This document shows, in pieces, positions 63,579 to 64,000 of a DNA stretch of 64,000 nt. The stretch is from positions 114,456 to 178,455 of the forward strand of contig CANKVU010000006.1 in NCBI GenBank assembly GCA_947487205.1. Reading direction: 5' to 3'. How positions within the stretch are numbered: the first letter of the stretch is position 1; every line of letters begins with the position of its first letter. Both the position numbers and the translations under genes were made by a program. The notes under the pieces were generated by a model. It saw only the letters and a program-made list of their open reading frames with translations, was not told where the DNA came from and made no database searches. The stretch comes from an uncultured Paracoccaceae bacterium. GTDB lineage: Bacteria > Pseudomonadota > Alphaproteobacteria > Rhodobacterales > Rhodobacteraceae.

Positions 63579-64000
63579 GCCCCGCCCGTCGCCGAGCCTG
63601 CATCGACCATGTCAGGCAGAAGTTCCGGGTCTCGGAACGCCTGGCCTGCCGCGTGCTGGGCCAGCATCGGTCGACCCAGCGGAAGGTGCCGCGGGGACGG
63701 ACCGACGAGGAGGCGCTGACCGCGGACATTGTCGCCCTGGCCAGCCAGTATGGGCGCTACGGCTATCGCCGGATCGCGGCCCTGCTGCGTGATGCCGGGT
63801 GGGTCGTGAACGTGAAGCGGGTCGAACGGATATGGCGACGGGAGGGGCTGAAGGTGCCCTCGAGACAACCGAAGAAGGGCCGGCTCTGGCTGAACGACGG
63901 GTCATGCATCCGTCTTCGGCCGGAGTGGCCGAACCACGTCTGGTCCTACGACTTCGTCGAGAGCCGGACCCACGACGGGAGGAGGTTCCGGATGCTCAAC
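63575..64000 (+). CDS. IS3-family transposase OrfB, partial
   Basis: The -1 frame relative to orfA, open to the window end. It gives SPARRRACIDHVRQKF, the HTH_21 region YGRYGYRRIAALLRDAGW, RVERIWRREGLKVPSRQPKK and the start of the DDE integrase core, PNHVWSYDFVESRTHDGRRF, whose YD is the first catalytic Asp. No start codon of its own is evident; it is probably made by frameshift. Confidence 0.9.
   Translation, partial: MSPARRRACIDHVRQKFRVSERLACRVLGQHRSTQRKVPRGRTDEEALTADIVALASQYGRYGYRRIAALLRDAGWVVNVKRVERIWRREGLKVPSRQPKKGRLWLNDGSCIRLRPEWPNHVWSYDFVESRTHDGRRFRMLN

Larger units (their letters stand above)
63241..64000 (+). mobile_element. IS3-family insertion sequence, left part
   Basis: From about 63241 the DNA reads TGCCCCCTGAAAAGTGGTCC, a typical IS3/IS407-group left end, followed by orfA and orfB of an IS3 transposase. 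The element runs beyond the window, so its right end and target duplication cannot be seen. The exact left edge may differ by a few bases. Confidence 0.85.

Overview
The window is high-GC chromosomal DNA that reads as an alphaproteobacterium of the Rhodobacteraceae (Roseobacter group). The pointers are the pccB...pccA / DUF4174 / methylmalonyl-CoA mutase neighbourhood, an AMIN protein - PBP1A - prfB run, ihfB-lapA-trpF-trpB, a DksA with a degenerate zinc finger, CarD next to a seven-iron ferredoxin, and VPLPA-CTERM type surface proteins. This placement is inferred from recognised proteins and gene order; no database was searched.

Layout. 1-9.7 kb: propionyl-CoA to succinyl-CoA genes (3' end of pccB, pccA, mutase) mixed with small lipoproteins and a VPLPA-CTERM protein, followed by a decayed GNAT gene. 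10-17.3 kb: a DjlA-like co-chaperone, exopolyphosphatase, GH25 lysozyme, aldo/keto reductase, an orphan BMP-type solute-binding protein and a tannase/feruloyl esterase. 17.4-22 kb: rpsF-rpsR-rplI diverging from ihfB-lapA-trpF-(small membrane protein)-trpB. 22-34 kb: second VPLPA-CTERM protein, CoxE-like VWA operon, trigger factor, porin plus FAD monooxygenase, dksA, MoxR ATPase plus GNAT, a DsbA-like protein and an aminotransferase. 34-44 kb: an AMIN-only remnant of a cell-wall amidase, PBP1A, prfB, an M23 peptidase, a membrane PAS protein, oligoendopeptidase F and a fasciclin protein. 44-52.4 kb: amidohydrolase, DNA ligase and ligase-associated exonuclease, a short BLUF photoreceptor, then the four-gene Anbu cluster (ATP-grasp, alpha-E, transglutaminase, proteasome-like Anbu). 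52.4-59.7 kb: an SCP2/lysophospholipase pair, a TPR protein, an outer-membrane protein, a SUV3-like helicase with an S4-domain protein, ferredoxin and CarD.

The last 4 kb changes character. After a tRNA-Glu come a decayed IS6-family transposase, a bdcA/bdcR pair in which bdcA carries a premature stop, a DUF2243 membrane protein and the left part of an IS3-family element that runs off the end. This looks like an island or plastic zone behind a tRNA gene.

The observations most worth following are the Anbu cluster next to a divergent BLUF gene, the loss of the amidase catalytic domain upstream of PBP1A, three separate gene-decay events, the paired operators between bdcA and bdcR, and a GGGAAAC slippery heptamer joining the two IS3 frames.
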